The position numbers and the translations under genes are program-made. Positions 37,126 through 44,948 of a stretch of DNA of 64,000 bases are shown in pieces (position 1 is the stretch's first letter; each line of letters opens with the position of its first letter). The notes beneath the pieces were generated by a model, which was given only the letters and a program-made list of their open reading frames with translations, had not been told where the DNA came from and searched no databases. The stretch is from Sporosarcina ureilytica (GTDB lineage Bacteria; Bacillota; Bacilli; Bacillales_A; Planococcaceae), in the NCBI RefSeq assembly GCF_001753205.1, contig NZ_CP017560.1:1116001-1180000 (forward strand). The letters are read 5' to 3'.

Positions 37126-37347
37126 GTTGTTTACCTCCTTCGAGTTAGGTGCTCTTCGCCAATGTTGTAAGTGCTTGTTCGGCATGCAACACCGCTCCTT
37201 TCCCCTCAGAGCTTTTAATCACATGCGACAGTAGCATAGAACTAGAGCTGGCATTCTATGGTGTCATGACACAAACAACGTAGTCCCCATAAGACCTAGG
37301 CTAGTCAATTAGGGCTTCATCTTACAAGCCAGTGATTTTAATCGTGG
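37126..37347 (-). ncRNA. IscB omega RNA (HEARO)
   Basis: The minus-strand leader of iscB carries the HEARO core: a first hairpin GGCTT/AAGCC (near 37312-37330), AAGCCCTA, palindrome GTGTCATGACAC (37261-37272), ATAGAATGCCAG (near 37248-37259), a hairpin, then CTCTGAGGGGAAAGGAG, ending at the iscB ribosome site. The order matches the known OgeuIscB RNA. The guide should be the bases just outside the left end; if the boundary is at TTAC, the last 16 are GATTTAAGTCAATTAC, overlapping the kinase stop codon. Readthrough from the kinase gene could transcribe it. Confidence 0.88.
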
Positions 37348-37356
37348 GTAATTGAC

Positions 37357-38760
37357 TTAAATCTCGTCCTTTAATAGTGGTAGTTGAACCGTCACAATCG
37401 TTCCGTCATTCACATCACTTGTAATCGAAAAGTGACCGTCGTGTAGACTTGTAATTTCTTTCACGATTGATAAGCCAAGTCCAGTACCGCCAGTCGTTCG
37501 GTTGCGTGCTTTATCCGTACGGAAGAACCGGCTGCCAATATGCGGAATATCTTCTGCATCTATGACTGTCCCAAAATTTTGCACTTGAAATTTGGCATAA
37601 TCATCATCGTTCACTAATGATACAAGCACATCGCTATCACTCTTTGAGTATTTAATAGCATTATCGATAATGTTATAAAAGATTTGTTGAATACGTTTCG
37701 CATCGCCGATCACAATCAACTCTTCATCGACGGTTACTTTGAGTTGAATGTTTTTCTTTTGACTTTGGATGAAAAATAAGTCAACTGTATCTAACAAAAC
37801 TTGCGCGATGGCTAACGGTTGCTTCGTCATCTTATTAAAACCTTCTTGAAAATGAGATAAATCTACTAAATCAGTAATGAGTTTATTAAGTCGTTCGGTT
37901 TCCTTTTCAATGGTGTTTAAATACTTATTTTTATTAACAGTCGAAAGATCCTGTTTTATAGCTTGTGTATAACCGCTAACATAGGTTAGTGGTGTCCGAA
38001 GTTCATGAACGACATTTGAGATAAATTCCTTTTGCCGTAATTCATGTTGTTCGAGTGATTCGGTCATCATATTAAACGTTTTTGCGACTTGTCCAACCTC
38101 GTCGTCATATCGAATGGCCAATCGATTTTCATAATTGCCATTTGCAACTTCAACGGCATGATGTTCAAGTTGTTTAAGTGGCGTAAATAATGAACGCCAA
38201 AACGACCAAACAATCATGAACAGAAGGCAAAAGAAAATCAGTCCCGTACCAACGAGTAAAGGAATACTTTCCTTAAAAACATCTTGTATGGCAGCTAGCG
38301 GAACGTAAATATATATAAAACCTATTAATCCGAATTCCCCCTTAATTGGGAAAATAGCACCGAGTATCTCTCTGTCAAGCTCTTCTACATAGCCTTCTTT
38401 CATGACATATTTTCCTTTATCTAACGTCTCGTAATCATCGCTATCTAGCAAGGATTTTGTGTTGATTTGATAAGGAAAATGGGTGGAAAGTTCATCTAAA
38501 TCGTCCACAACGATAATTTCATATTCAGATACGATATTGTACCATTGAATTTTTTCAATAATCTCCTCACTTAATACCCCATAATGGTAGTGAGAAGCCG
38601 TTCTTTGTCCTTGATAAATAATCGATTCCTCAATACTTGTCAAATATAATTTTGAGTATAAGTAATGGATAAAGAAAAACGAAAAAAGAATCGTAAAACC
38701 AATGCTCGAAAGGAGGAGAATGATAATTTTTTTACTAAACGTCAGATTCTTCCTTTTCAT
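37357..38760 (-). CDS. sensor histidine kinase
   Basis: This 467-residue membrane kinase has TM1 (about 11-33), an extracytoplasmic sensor of about 130 residues, TM2 (about 166-190) and HAMP. The phosphoacceptor is H252 (VVHELRTPLTY), followed by the HATPase with NIIDNAIKYSKSD and GGTGLGLSIVKE. ATG 38760 follows GAGGTG and overlaps the regulator gene by 26 bases. The signal is unknown. The neighbouring SCO and YtkA-like genes hint at copper or respiratory control. The IscB element begins about 9 bases after its stop. Confidence 0.92.
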   Translation of the reverse strand: MKRKNLTFSKKIIILLLSSIGFTILFSFFFIHYLYSKLYLTSIEESIIYQGQRTASHYHYGVLSEEIIEKIQWYNIVSEYEIIVVDDLDELSTHFPYQINTKSLLDSDDYETLDKGKYVMKEGYVEELDREILGAIFPIKGEFGLIGFIYIYVPLAAIQDVFKESIPLLVGTGLIFFCLLFMIVWSFWRSLFTPLKQLEHHAVEVANGNYENRLAIRYDDEVGQVAKTFNMMTESLEQHELRQKEFISNVVHELRTPLTYVSGYTQAIKQDLSTVNKNKYLNTIEKETERLNKLITDLVDLSHFQEGFNKMTKQPLAIAQVLLDTVDLFFIQSQKKNIQLKVTVDEELIVIGDAKRIQQIFYNIIDNAIKYSKSDSDVLVSLVNDDDYAKFQVQNFGTVIDAEDIPHIGSRFFRTDKARNRTTGGTGLGLSIVKEITSLHDGHFSITSDVNDGTIVTVQLPLLKDEI

Positions 38761-39436
38761 GTGACACCTCAAATCGATAGCCAATTCCCCAAACAGTTTC
38801 GATAAAATTACTATAAGGGCCGAGTTTTAAACGTAACGTTTTAATATGTGTATCGACAGTGCGCTCCGTACTTTTGTGATTTTCCCCCCAAACAGTTTCA
38901 AGTAATTGTTCTCTTGAATAAACACGCCCCGTGTTTTGGGTAAATAACTTTAATAAGCCGTATTCTTTTAACGTGAGTGAAAGCGGTTCACCATCTACCG
39001 TCGCGGTATGCGATTCATGATCGATACTAATCGGACCAACACGTAATAATTCTGTACGATCAATGCTTTGATAAGTACGTCTTAAAACAGATTCGACACG
39101 GGCAAGTAATTCTTGAGGATGAAAAGGTTTGACGATATAATCATCACCGCCGAGTTTCAAGCCTTTCACTTTATCCCACTCATCACCTTTTGCGGATAAA
39201 AAAATGATTGGAGCAGTAGAGTAGCGTTTCACTTTCTCCGCAAATTCAAAGCCATCCATAAATGGCATCATAATATCTACAATAAACAAATCGGTTTTTG
39301 TTTGTTGAAGTATTGAAAGTGCATGCGCACCATCCGTTGCCTCAACAACTTTATAATGTTCACGTTCTAAAAAATCACGAACGAGATTTCTCATTTGACT
39401 TTCGTCGTCAATGATCATAATTGTGTAATTAGACAT
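38735..39436 (-). CDS. OmpR-family response regulator
   Basis: This 233-residue regulator has a receiver domain with phosphoacceptor D54 (FIVDIMMP), acidic pair D10/D11 and K103 (YIVKPF). The winged-helix DNA-binding domain covers about 135-228 (SREQLLETVWG, RTVDTHIKTLRLKLG, ETVWGIGYRF). It overlaps its cognate kinase gene. The probable target is the divergent lipoprotein gene, see the tandem boxes at 39530-39546. Confidence 0.94.
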   Translation of the reverse strand: MSNYTIMIIDDESQMRNLVRDFLEREHYKVVEATDGAHALSILQQTKTDLFIVDIMMPFMDGFEFAEKVKRYSTAPIIFLSAKGDEWDKVKGLKLGGDDYIVKPFHPQELLARVESVLRRTYQSIDRTELLRVGPISIDHESHTATVDGEPLSLTLKEYGLLKLFTQNTGRVYSREQLLETVWGENHKSTERTVDTHIKTLRLKLGPYSNFIETVWGIGYRFEVSHEKEESDV

Positions 39437-39529
39437 AGTATCCCCTCATTCTATTCCAAAGCTTGGGCTTTAAGGAAAATGATATATGGCAAGGTTGAAG
39501 TTTATGTGAAGTAATTCACTTTTCTTAAA

Positions 39530-39568
39530 GTTCACAAAGAGTTCTCAACCTCTATGTATGATTATACT
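39530..39568 (+). promoter_or_regulatory. tandem regulator boxes and activated promoter
   Basis: GTTCAC (39530-39535) and GTTCTC (39541-39546) repeat with an 11-base period, and a further TTCAC lies at 39515-39519. The second box occupies the -35 position of a promoter whose -10 is TATACT (39563-39568) and which lacks a consensus -35. Direct repeats at 11-base spacing over -35 are the usual layout for activation by OmpR/PhoP-family regulators. The link to the adjacent regulator is inference. Confidence 0.45.
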
Positions 39569-39618
39569 GAACATGTGAAGTTTACGAAAATAATAAGAAG
39601 CTACTGGGGGAGTTATTT

Positions 39619-40353
39619 TTGAAAAGAGTCATTACTGTATTCCTATTTACAATTTTGATGGGAACATTAGTCGCTTGTACGCAAAAAGATGAACCTATCA
39701 CGAATGTAACAGAATTAGAGCCACTACTGGTTGAATTAACAGTAACAAATGAAGTTGAAGTTGGTGAAACCGTTAACATGTCATCACTCGTCACAATGGG
39801 TGATAAAAAAATAGATGATGCAGATGAAGTGGTTTATGAAGTATGGGAGGAAGGAAAAAAGTCTGAGAGCGTAATGATTGATTCCGTGAATGAAAAAGAG
39901 GGCGTTTATACAGCGGAAACATCCTTTGATCATGACGGACTCTTCCATATTCAAGTCCATGTTACAGCGAAAGGCCTTCATACAATGCCTGTTGAACAAG
40001 TGATTGTCGGAAGTGGCGGGGAGTATGAAGAAAGTAGTGGACAAGATTACCATACAGAAGGCTTTTCTATGCATTTTATGAAGCCAATAGATGTTACTGC
40101 TGGTGAAGAGAAAGAACTTATTGTACATACTGAATTAGATGAACTGCCATTAGAACAATTGAATGTTCGTTATGAAATTTGGCACGAAGGCAATCCTGAT
40201 CAACATGATTGGGTAAATGCGGAAGAAACAAATACGGGAGAATATACCGCACTTTACACGTTTGAAGAAGCAGAACAATATACAATCGTCATTCATGTAG
40301 AGGATGATGAGGAGTTACATGAACACGAAGAACATATTATAGAAGTTAAATAA
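39619..40353 (+). CDS. lipoprotein with two YtkA/FixH-like domains
   Basis: This 244-residue exported lipoprotein has lipobox TLVAC (C20) and two similar domains (about 35-125 and 145-240). Each ends with a strand pattern such as GLFHIQVHVTAK and EQYTIVIHVEDD, as in YtkA-like proteins related to FixH. The C terminus is rich in His and Glu (HEHEEH), which could bind metal. YtkA/FixH neighbours often serve copper and cytochrome oxidase assembly, consistent with the SCO gene nearby. TTG start behind GGGGGAG. Confidence 0.8.
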   Translation: MKRVITVFLFTILMGTLVACTQKDEPITNVTELEPLLVELTVTNEVEVGETVNMSSLVTMGDKKIDDADEVVYEVWEEGKKSESVMIDSVNEKEGVYTAETSFDHDGLFHIQVHVTAKGLHTMPVEQVIVGSGGEYEESSGQDYHTEGFSMHFMKPIDVTAGEEKELIVHTELDELPLEQLNVRYEIWHEGNPDQHDWVNAEETNTGEYTALYTFEEAEQYTIVIHVEDDEELHEHEEHIIEVK

Positions 40354-40364
40354 TAGAATGATTA

Positions 40365-40397
40365 AAGTAGAGGAGAGCTAGTATCCTCTACTTTTTG
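40365..40397 (+). terminator. intrinsic terminator
   Basis: Stem AAAGTAGAGGA/TCCTCTACTTT followed by T run. Confidence 0.9.
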
Positions 40398-40450
40398 GTG
40401 ATTAATAAAATTGTCACGTATAATAAACTTAGAAATCGGAGGGGAATTGA

Positions 40451-40900
40451 ATGGCAGAGCATTTATTTCATTTAACAGCAAAGTGGCCAGGTGGTCGGAA
40501 TGATGTGGGGACGATTGATGCAGGGCAGTTGAAAACAAAAGTATCTATCCCACCCGAAATGGATGGACCTGGAATTGGGACAAATCCAGATGAGATGTTA
40601 CTAGGGGCAGCAGCGACGTGTTATATCATTACGCTGGCGGCGATGATGGAGCGAAGCAATCTGGCGAAGGAAAGTTTGGAAATGGAATCGGTCGGTGTGG
40701 TGGATGTGACAAATGGCGTTATTACATATAAAAAAATCATTCATAAACCGCAGATTACTTTAGCAAAAGGCGTGACGGAAAAAGAGGTTAACCGTGCCAA
40801 AAAACTTGCGGAAAAAGCAGAAACCTCCTGCATGATTAGCCGCGCGATTCAGGGAAATGTTGAAGTGGAATTGGAAGTTGGGATTGAAGTGACGGAGTGA
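40451..40900 (+). CDS. OsmC/Ohr-family protein (YmaD-like)
   Basis: This 149-residue protein belongs to the OsmC-type thiol peroxidase family. The two redox cysteines are C57 (AAATCYII) and C127 (ETSCMISRA). It follows B. subtilis YmaD over its full length (KWPGGRNDVGTI, EMDGPGIGTNPDEMLLGAA). It probably reduces organic hydroperoxides in the cytosol. The ribosome site is GGAGGGG. A frameshifted copy of its 3' half lies at 42096-42360. Confidence 0.9.
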   Translation: MAEHLFHLTAKWPGGRNDVGTIDAGQLKTKVSIPPEMDGPGIGTNPDEMLLGAAATCYIITLAAMMERSNLAKESLEMESVGVVDVTNGVITYKKIIHKPQITLAKGVTEKEVNRAKKLAEKAETSCMISRAIQGNVEVELEVGIEVTE

Positions 40901-40983
40901 GGAGTTTATAACGAGGAGAAAGCTTTTTAAGTGGATCATTTGGATAGATAAGCACTTTTTAATCATCAAAAAATCATTCAGTA

Positions 40984-41022
40984 AAACACCGATAACTTGT
41001 TGCTAAGTTACGGTGTTTTTTG
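40984..41022 (+). terminator. OsmC gene terminator
   Basis: Stem AAAACACCGATAACTT/AAGTTACGGTGTTTT (one bulge) followed by T6. Confidence 0.88.
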
Positions 41023-41455
41023 GTGCTCAAAAAAATGAAATAAATGTTTTTTACAAGGATTTTCAATAAATGTATCCTTTGTCATTTTAATTCTCTATAT
41101 AACCAATAAAGCGAGTGTTCATAAAAACAAAACAATGTGGGGGATTAAATATGGATAAAGGTCTCAATCTTATATCTAGCATACAAGTAAACGATATCCA
41201 TGTTATACTATTTGCAATACATTGAAATTTTAACGAGAACAAGGAAAAGTCACCAAAGAAGATAAGGTATATGAGACTAATCATGAAATTATGTCCTGAC
41301 GTGTTTTCATATTTCCCGAGTCAAACAGTACAAAACCCGAATAGAAAGGGTTGAACGATATACATAGTACATCTTTGATGGAAAGGCATTAACCGATTAG
41401 TGGATATTAGGGGAAAATAAAATAATCATACACGCTGTAGAAAGGGGAAGGGAAA
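41023..41455. other. 433-base gap with coding-like debris
   Basis: No intact gene is seen. A 24-codon frame (41152-41226) behind GGGGGATTAAAT reads like the start of a protein, and another frame (about 41235-41300, GKVTKEDKVYETNHEIMS then stop) also looks coding. Together they suggest a decayed gene broken by frameshifts, which I cannot identify. Confidence 0.3.
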
Positions 41456-42088
41456 ATGACATCAAAAACTGATGAAAAAAGTGGATCACATTCATGGCCA
41501 CTAATAATTTTCTTGCTAATTATTTTTTGGCCTGTAGGAGTTTTTTTCCTTGTAAGAAAACTGAGAACGGATAAGAAAGCATCGCTGTCCTCAGGAAGAA
41601 AAATGATGATTTGGGGATGGATCATTGTAGGTGGGGGGCTTATCTCATCTGGAGCGCTAATGGAAGATGGTTGGGTCAGTGGAATATTTGGTACGTTATT
41701 TTATGTTGCTGCAGGTTTAGCATTAATCTATTTTGGTAAAAAGTCATCAATAAGAGCCGAGAAATATAAAAAATACATTGATCTTATTGTTAATAAAAAG
41801 TTGAGATCCATTGGGACGATTGCATCGGCAATTCCTACAGCATCTAACGTTGCAATTTCGGATATTGAAGACATGATTAAAAAAGGTTTTTTTGAAGATG
41901 CTTATATTAATTATAGCGCAGATGAAATTGTTTTAATCACAGATGAAGTTCAAGATCAAAACCTTTCAATTACGAATCAAAAAGTAAAAATGAACGTCAT
42001 ACCTTGTAACGGTTGCGGTGCAAATAATAAGGTTGTAAAAGGCCAAGTAGGGAATTGCCAATATTGTGGATCCCTTATTAGTGGATGA
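41456..42088 (+). CDS. membrane protein with C-terminal zinc ribbon
   Basis: This 210-residue protein has hydrophobic helices at about 15-33, 50-66 and 72-92, a soluble middle region with an acidic strand-rich part, and a C-terminal CxxC...CxxC zinc ribbon (PCNGCGANN and GNCQYCGSLISG). No specific family is recognised. The ribosome site is AAGGGGAAGGG. It sits exactly between the intact OsmC gene and its broken copy. Confidence 0.75.
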   Translation: MTSKTDEKSGSHSWPLIIFLLIIFWPVGVFFLVRKLRTDKKASLSSGRKMMIWGWIIVGGGLISSGALMEDGWVSGIFGTLFYVAAGLALIYFGKKSSIRAEKYKKYIDLIVNKKLRSIGTIASAIPTASNVAISDIEDMIKKGFFEDAYINYSADEIVLITDEVQDQNLSITNQKVKMNVIPCNGCGANNKVVKGQVGNCQYCGSLISG

Positions 42089-42095
42089 GAATATG

Positions 42096-42360
42096 CGTCG
42101 GCGGCGATGGAACGAAGCAACTTGGAGAAAGAACAATTAGAGATTGAATCAATTGGTGTGGTCGATGTAACAAAAGGCGTCATTACATATAAAAAATCAT
42201 TCATAAATCGCATATCATTTTAAAGCATGATGCATCAGAAAAAGACATCGTATTTACACAAAGGTTAGCGGAAAAATCGGAGGCGTCCTGCATGATTAGC
42301 CGTGCAATCCCAGGAAATGTGATGATTGAGTTGGAAACGAAAATAGTATTAGCTAAATAA
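42096..42360 (+). pseudogene. truncated, frameshifted OsmC (YmaD-like) copy
   Basis: The sequence matches the 3' part of the OsmC gene at 40451-40900, from AAMMERSNLAKE to the end. The first part translates as ERSNLEKEQLEIESIGVVDV. The A7 run of the parent is A6 here (near 42191-42196), shifting the frame. The second part then resumes as RLAEKSEASCMISRAIPGNV. The 5' half is missing, and similarity begins 8 bases after the stop of the zinc-ribbon gene. There is no start codon or ribosome site for it. Confidence 0.9.
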
Positions 42361-42363
42361 ACA

Positions 42364-42397
42364 CAATAACCTCCTTTTCAATTAGAAAAGGAGGTTA
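42364..42397. terminator. intrinsic terminator
   Basis: A 13-14-bp stem AATAACCTCCTTTT/AAAAGGAGGTTATT between the pseudogene and the minus-strand genes. Confidence 0.85.
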
Positions 42398-42402
42398 TTT
42401 CA

Positions 42403-42552
42403 TCACTGCATCCATTGCATATAAACCAGCACAATCCCTGTAATCGCCATGGCAACATGACCAGGGCATATTTTCGGAAATTTTCTTTCCTTTGTATCAA
42501 ACTTATCATGACTACATGATTTACATGAAAATAAACGTTTCTTCAATTGCAT
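42403..42552 (-). CDS. 49-residue zinc-binding small membrane protein
   Basis: This short frame starts with ATG immediately after the glutaredoxin stop (TAGATG) with GAAGGG 6 bases upstream. It shows FSCKSCSHDKF and KICPGH, a CxxC plus C/H pattern likely to bind zinc, then a hydrophobic helix (VAMAITGIVLVYMQWM) to the end. It is probably co-translated with glutaredoxin and ends before a strong terminator. The family is not recognised. Confidence 0.55.
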   Translation of the reverse strand: MQLKKRLFSCKSCSHDKFDTKERKFPKICPGHVAMAITGIVLVYMQWMQ

Positions 42553-42783
42553 CTAGCCCTTCAACGCTTCTTGAATTTCAGTTGGATTGAATCCAAAAAT
42601 CCATTTGTCGTTCAACTTCGTTTGTGGAACGCCCATCTCACCAGTCTCCGCGATTAATTTACGCTGGGCCTCAATATCTTCTTGCACGTTGATTTCCTCA
42701 AAAGGGATATTTTGTTCCGTTAAGTAATCCATCATCATTGTGCAATACGGGCATGTTGTTGTGTAGACAGTTGCTTTAGCCAT
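42553..42783 (-). CDS. glutaredoxin-family protein
   Basis: This 76-residue thioredoxin-fold protein has the dithiol active site CPYC (residues 11-14) and the cis-proline VPQT. It reduces disulfides or mixed disulfides. The ribosome site is AGGAGAGAG. It has a small zinc-type membrane protein gene directly downstream. Confidence 0.92.
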   Translation of the reverse strand: MAKATVYTTTCPYCTMMMDYLTEQNIPFEEINVQEDIEAQRKLIAETGEMGVPQTKLNDKWIFGFNPTEIQEALKG

Positions 42784-42893
42784 ATACTCTCTCTCCTTTT
42801 AGTTAGTTTCATTATAGCTTGAAGAGTTCCTTTGCTAAACAAATTGATTCATAAGGGATTGAAAATGCCCACTTAATAACCGATAGCATACCA

Positions 42894-42932
42894 AAAACGA
42901 CAATCAGTTATTTCAAACTGATTGTCGTTTTT
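42894..42932 (-). terminator. terminator of regulator gene
   Basis: A 15-bp stem AAAACGACAATCAGT/ACTGATTGTCGTTTT with T-rich minus-strand exit. Confidence 0.88.
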
Positions 42933-42937
42933 GCATT

Positions 42938-43480
42938 TCAAGATTCCTCTACATTCTTCGGCACAAGATCGAAAATTAAGTGGTCTTCAAACGCATCAAC
43001 AAGGCGTTCTAACCATTCATAATAACTCCTCATATAATTGAGCTTTTCGATATCCTGCTTTGCAAGTTCTACAACTTCCTCGTCAGCTGACTCATCTTCA
43101 ATGAGTTCTTGGAGTTCGCGATTAGACCTTCTAATCGCACTTAAGTGCAAAGAAATTGACCTTCCCCATCTAAGTGAAAAAGTATCAATGAAGTTTTGGT
43201 ACCAATCATCATTTACCTTATATAAATCTTTTCGGACACCGCGTTCCCATACACGTTCAACCAATTTAGACTCTGCTAATGAACGAATAGATGTACTCAT
43301 GCTTGTTTTACTCATACCTAGTTCTTCAGCCATTTCGTCTAAAGTCATCGGTTTATTTTCAAAGAACAGCATACTGTATTGTCTTCCGGCAGAAGGGGGT
43401 TGACCAAATAAATGGATGTTCTGAGTGATGGATTCCATAATGCGCTTGCGTGAACGTAAAAGTTTGTCGTATCCATTCAT
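42938..43480 (-). CDS. GbsR-family MarR-type regulator
   Basis: This 180-residue winged-helix repressor has the length of B. subtilis GbsR and OpcR. The HTH lies at about 50-80 (MTLDEMAEELGMSKTSMSTSIRSL), and an effector and dimer region follows. GbsR proteins sense choline or glycine betaine and repress osmoprotectant uptake or conversion genes. It is divergent from an OpuA-type transporter with a 24-bp palindrome between them, which suggests it controls that operon and perhaps itself. Confidence 0.9.
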   Translation of the reverse strand: MNGYDKLLRSRKRIMESITQNIHLFGQPPSAGRQYSMLFFENKPMTLDEMAEELGMSKTSMSTSIRSLAESKLVERVWERGVRKDLYKVNDDWYQNFIDTFSLRWGRSISLHLSAIRRSNRELQELIEDESADEEVVELAKQDIEKLNYMRSYYEWLERLVDAFEDHLIFDLVPKNVEES

Positions 43481-43583
43481 ACTGCTATCTCCTTATAGCT
43501 TTCAGCTTATTACAAGCCTAGTCAAATATTCTTCATATAGCATAGTTTAACTCCTATTAAAAATCAATTTTTTTAACCTAAAA

Positions 43584-43607
43584 TTTGTACGGTTTTTTCC
43601 GTACAAA
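43584..43607. promoter_or_regulatory. 24-bp palindromic operator of the GbsR-type regulator
   Basis: Perfect half-sites TTTGTACGG (43584-43592) and CCGTACAAA (43599-43607) are separated by T6. It lies between the divergent regulator and opuA genes, 22 bases upstream of the opuA -35. Regulator binding here is inferred from position and symmetry. Confidence 0.6.
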
Positions 43608-43628
43608 CTAAACAAATTGTAAAAAAGG

Positions 43629-43657
43629 TTGTAAAGTAATAAGTTTATAGTTATACT
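43629..43657 (+). promoter_or_regulatory. sigma-A promoter of opuA operon
   Basis: TTGTAA (43629-43634), a 17-base spacer and TATACT (43652-43657), 35 bases before opuAA. Confidence 0.65.
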
Positions 43658-43691
43658 AGTAGACATTCGTAAAAAACGAGGGAGTGTAAAA

Positions 43692-44948
43692 ATGGAAGTG
43701 CAACATAGTAAGAAGAAAATTGAAGTGAAGCAAGCAACGAAAATCTTCGGTAAACATACGAAGCGTGCGGCTCAATTACTTCAAGAAGGAAAGACAAAAG
43801 GAGACATTTTAAAAGCAACTGGATCCACAGTTGGTGTAAATCATGCTTCTTTTGATGTGTATGAAGGCGAAATCTTTGTCATCATGGGGCTATCTGGAAG
43901 TGGGAAATCTACGCTTGTTCGTCTTTTAAATAGATTGATAGACCCAACGATGGGACATATATTACTGGACGGTGAAGATATCGTTCAAATGAACAAAGAA
44001 AAACTGCGTAAAGTCCGTCGTGAAAAAATTGGGATGGTATTTCAAAACTTTGCCCTATTTCCACATAAAACAATTCTTTCCAATACGGAATATGGATTGG
44101 AAATTCAAGGTGTTTCGAAAGAGGAACGAAAAGAGAAAGCGATAGAATCTCTTAGATTAGTTGGGTTAGCTGGATACGAAGAACAATATCCATCTCAATT
44201 AAGCGGGGGCATGCAGCAACGTGTTGGACTAGCACGTGCCATTGCAAACGATCCAGATATTTTGTTGATGGATGAGGCCTTTAGTGCGTTAGATCCGTTA
44301 ATTCGTAAAGATATGCAAGATGAGTTGTTACAGCTTCATAATGACATGGGAAAAACGATTATTTTCATTACCCATGATTTAGATGAGGCCCTTCGAATCG
44401 GCGACCGAATCGCTTTAATGAGGGACGGAGAAATTGTTCAAATTGGAACACCAGAAGAGATTTTAATGAATCCATCCAATGAATACGTTGAAAAATTCGT
44501 AGAAGATGTCGATTTATCGAAAGTATTGACGGCTGCTCATATTATGAAACAAGCAGATTCGGTACAAATTGATCGTGGCCCAAGGGTTGCGTTACGCCTG
44601 ATGAAACGACTGCGTATTTCCTCTATGTATGTAACTGATAAGCAACATCGTCTATTAGGAGCAGTGACCGCACAGGACGCAGATGCTGCAGTAGGTGAAG
44701 GGAAATCGTTGGAAGATATTCTCATAACTGATATCCAGACTGTGGTGGAAGATTGTGTACTCACAGAGTTGTTTGACACTGTCTCGACAGCGACGATTCC
44801 AGTAGCGGTTGTAGATGAAAAGCAACGTCTCAAAGGAATTATTATTCGTGGTGCATTAATTGGTGCTTTATCAGGAAATGACAGCTTTATTAATGGTAAT
44901 GGGGTCGTTTCTGCAGACGCAGAGTTGGAGGTAGAGGAGATTGGATAA
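43692..44948 (+). CDS. opuAA: glycine betaine ABC transporter ATP-binding protein
   Basis: This 418-residue ATPase powers osmoprotectant uptake. It has Walker A GLSGSGKST (66-74), signature LSGGMQQRVG, Walker B LLMDEAFSALD, and two C-terminal CBS domains (about 285-400), which sense ionic strength in OpuA/GbuA transporters. The leader helix before the ATPase domain is typical of the quaternary-amine subfamily. It overlaps the permease gene. Confidence 0.94.
   Translation: MEVQHSKKKIEVKQATKIFGKHTKRAAQLLQEGKTKGDILKATGSTVGVNHASFDVYEGEIFVIMGLSGSGKSTLVRLLNRLIDPTMGHILLDGEDIVQMNKEKLRKVRREKIGMVFQNFALFPHKTILSNTEYGLEIQGVSKEERKEKAIESLRLVGLAGYEEQYPSQLSGGMQQRVGLARAIANDPDILLMDEAFSALDPLIRKDMQDELLQLHNDMGKTIIFITHDLDEALRIGDRIALMRDGEIVQIGTPEEILMNPSNEYVEKFVEDVDLSKVLTAAHIMKQADSVQIDRGPRVALRLMKRLRISSMYVTDKQHRLLGAVTAQDADAAVGEGKSLEDILITDIQTVVEDCVLTELFDTVSTATIPVAVVDEKQRLKGIIIRGALIGALSGNDSFINGNGVVSADAELEVEEIG

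Larger units (their letters stand above)
35831..37347 (-). mobile_element. IscB-encoding IS200/IS605-like element
   Basis: The element spans the omega RNA, iscB and a non-coding right end. The left boundary is set after TTAC (37348-37351, minus strand), a usual IS200/IS605 target, and is followed by a subterminal hairpin CCAcGATT-AA-AATCacTGG (37329-37347). The right end (35831-35898) contains the typical GGCTCCTCCCACGACT-type palindrome, here imperfect. No Y1 transposase (TnpA) is present, so the element is non-autonomous. The exact ends are inferred. Confidence 0.7.

Noticed and set aside
37126..37185. 20 extra codons at the N terminus of IscB
   Set aside because: The region is part of the omega RNA, and the strong AAGGAGG ribosome site is just before the ATG at 37125.
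41087..41284. Minus-strand 65-codon frame in the OsmC-zinc-ribbon gap
   Set aside because: No ribosome site; the plus strand of the same interval looks more like old coding sequence.
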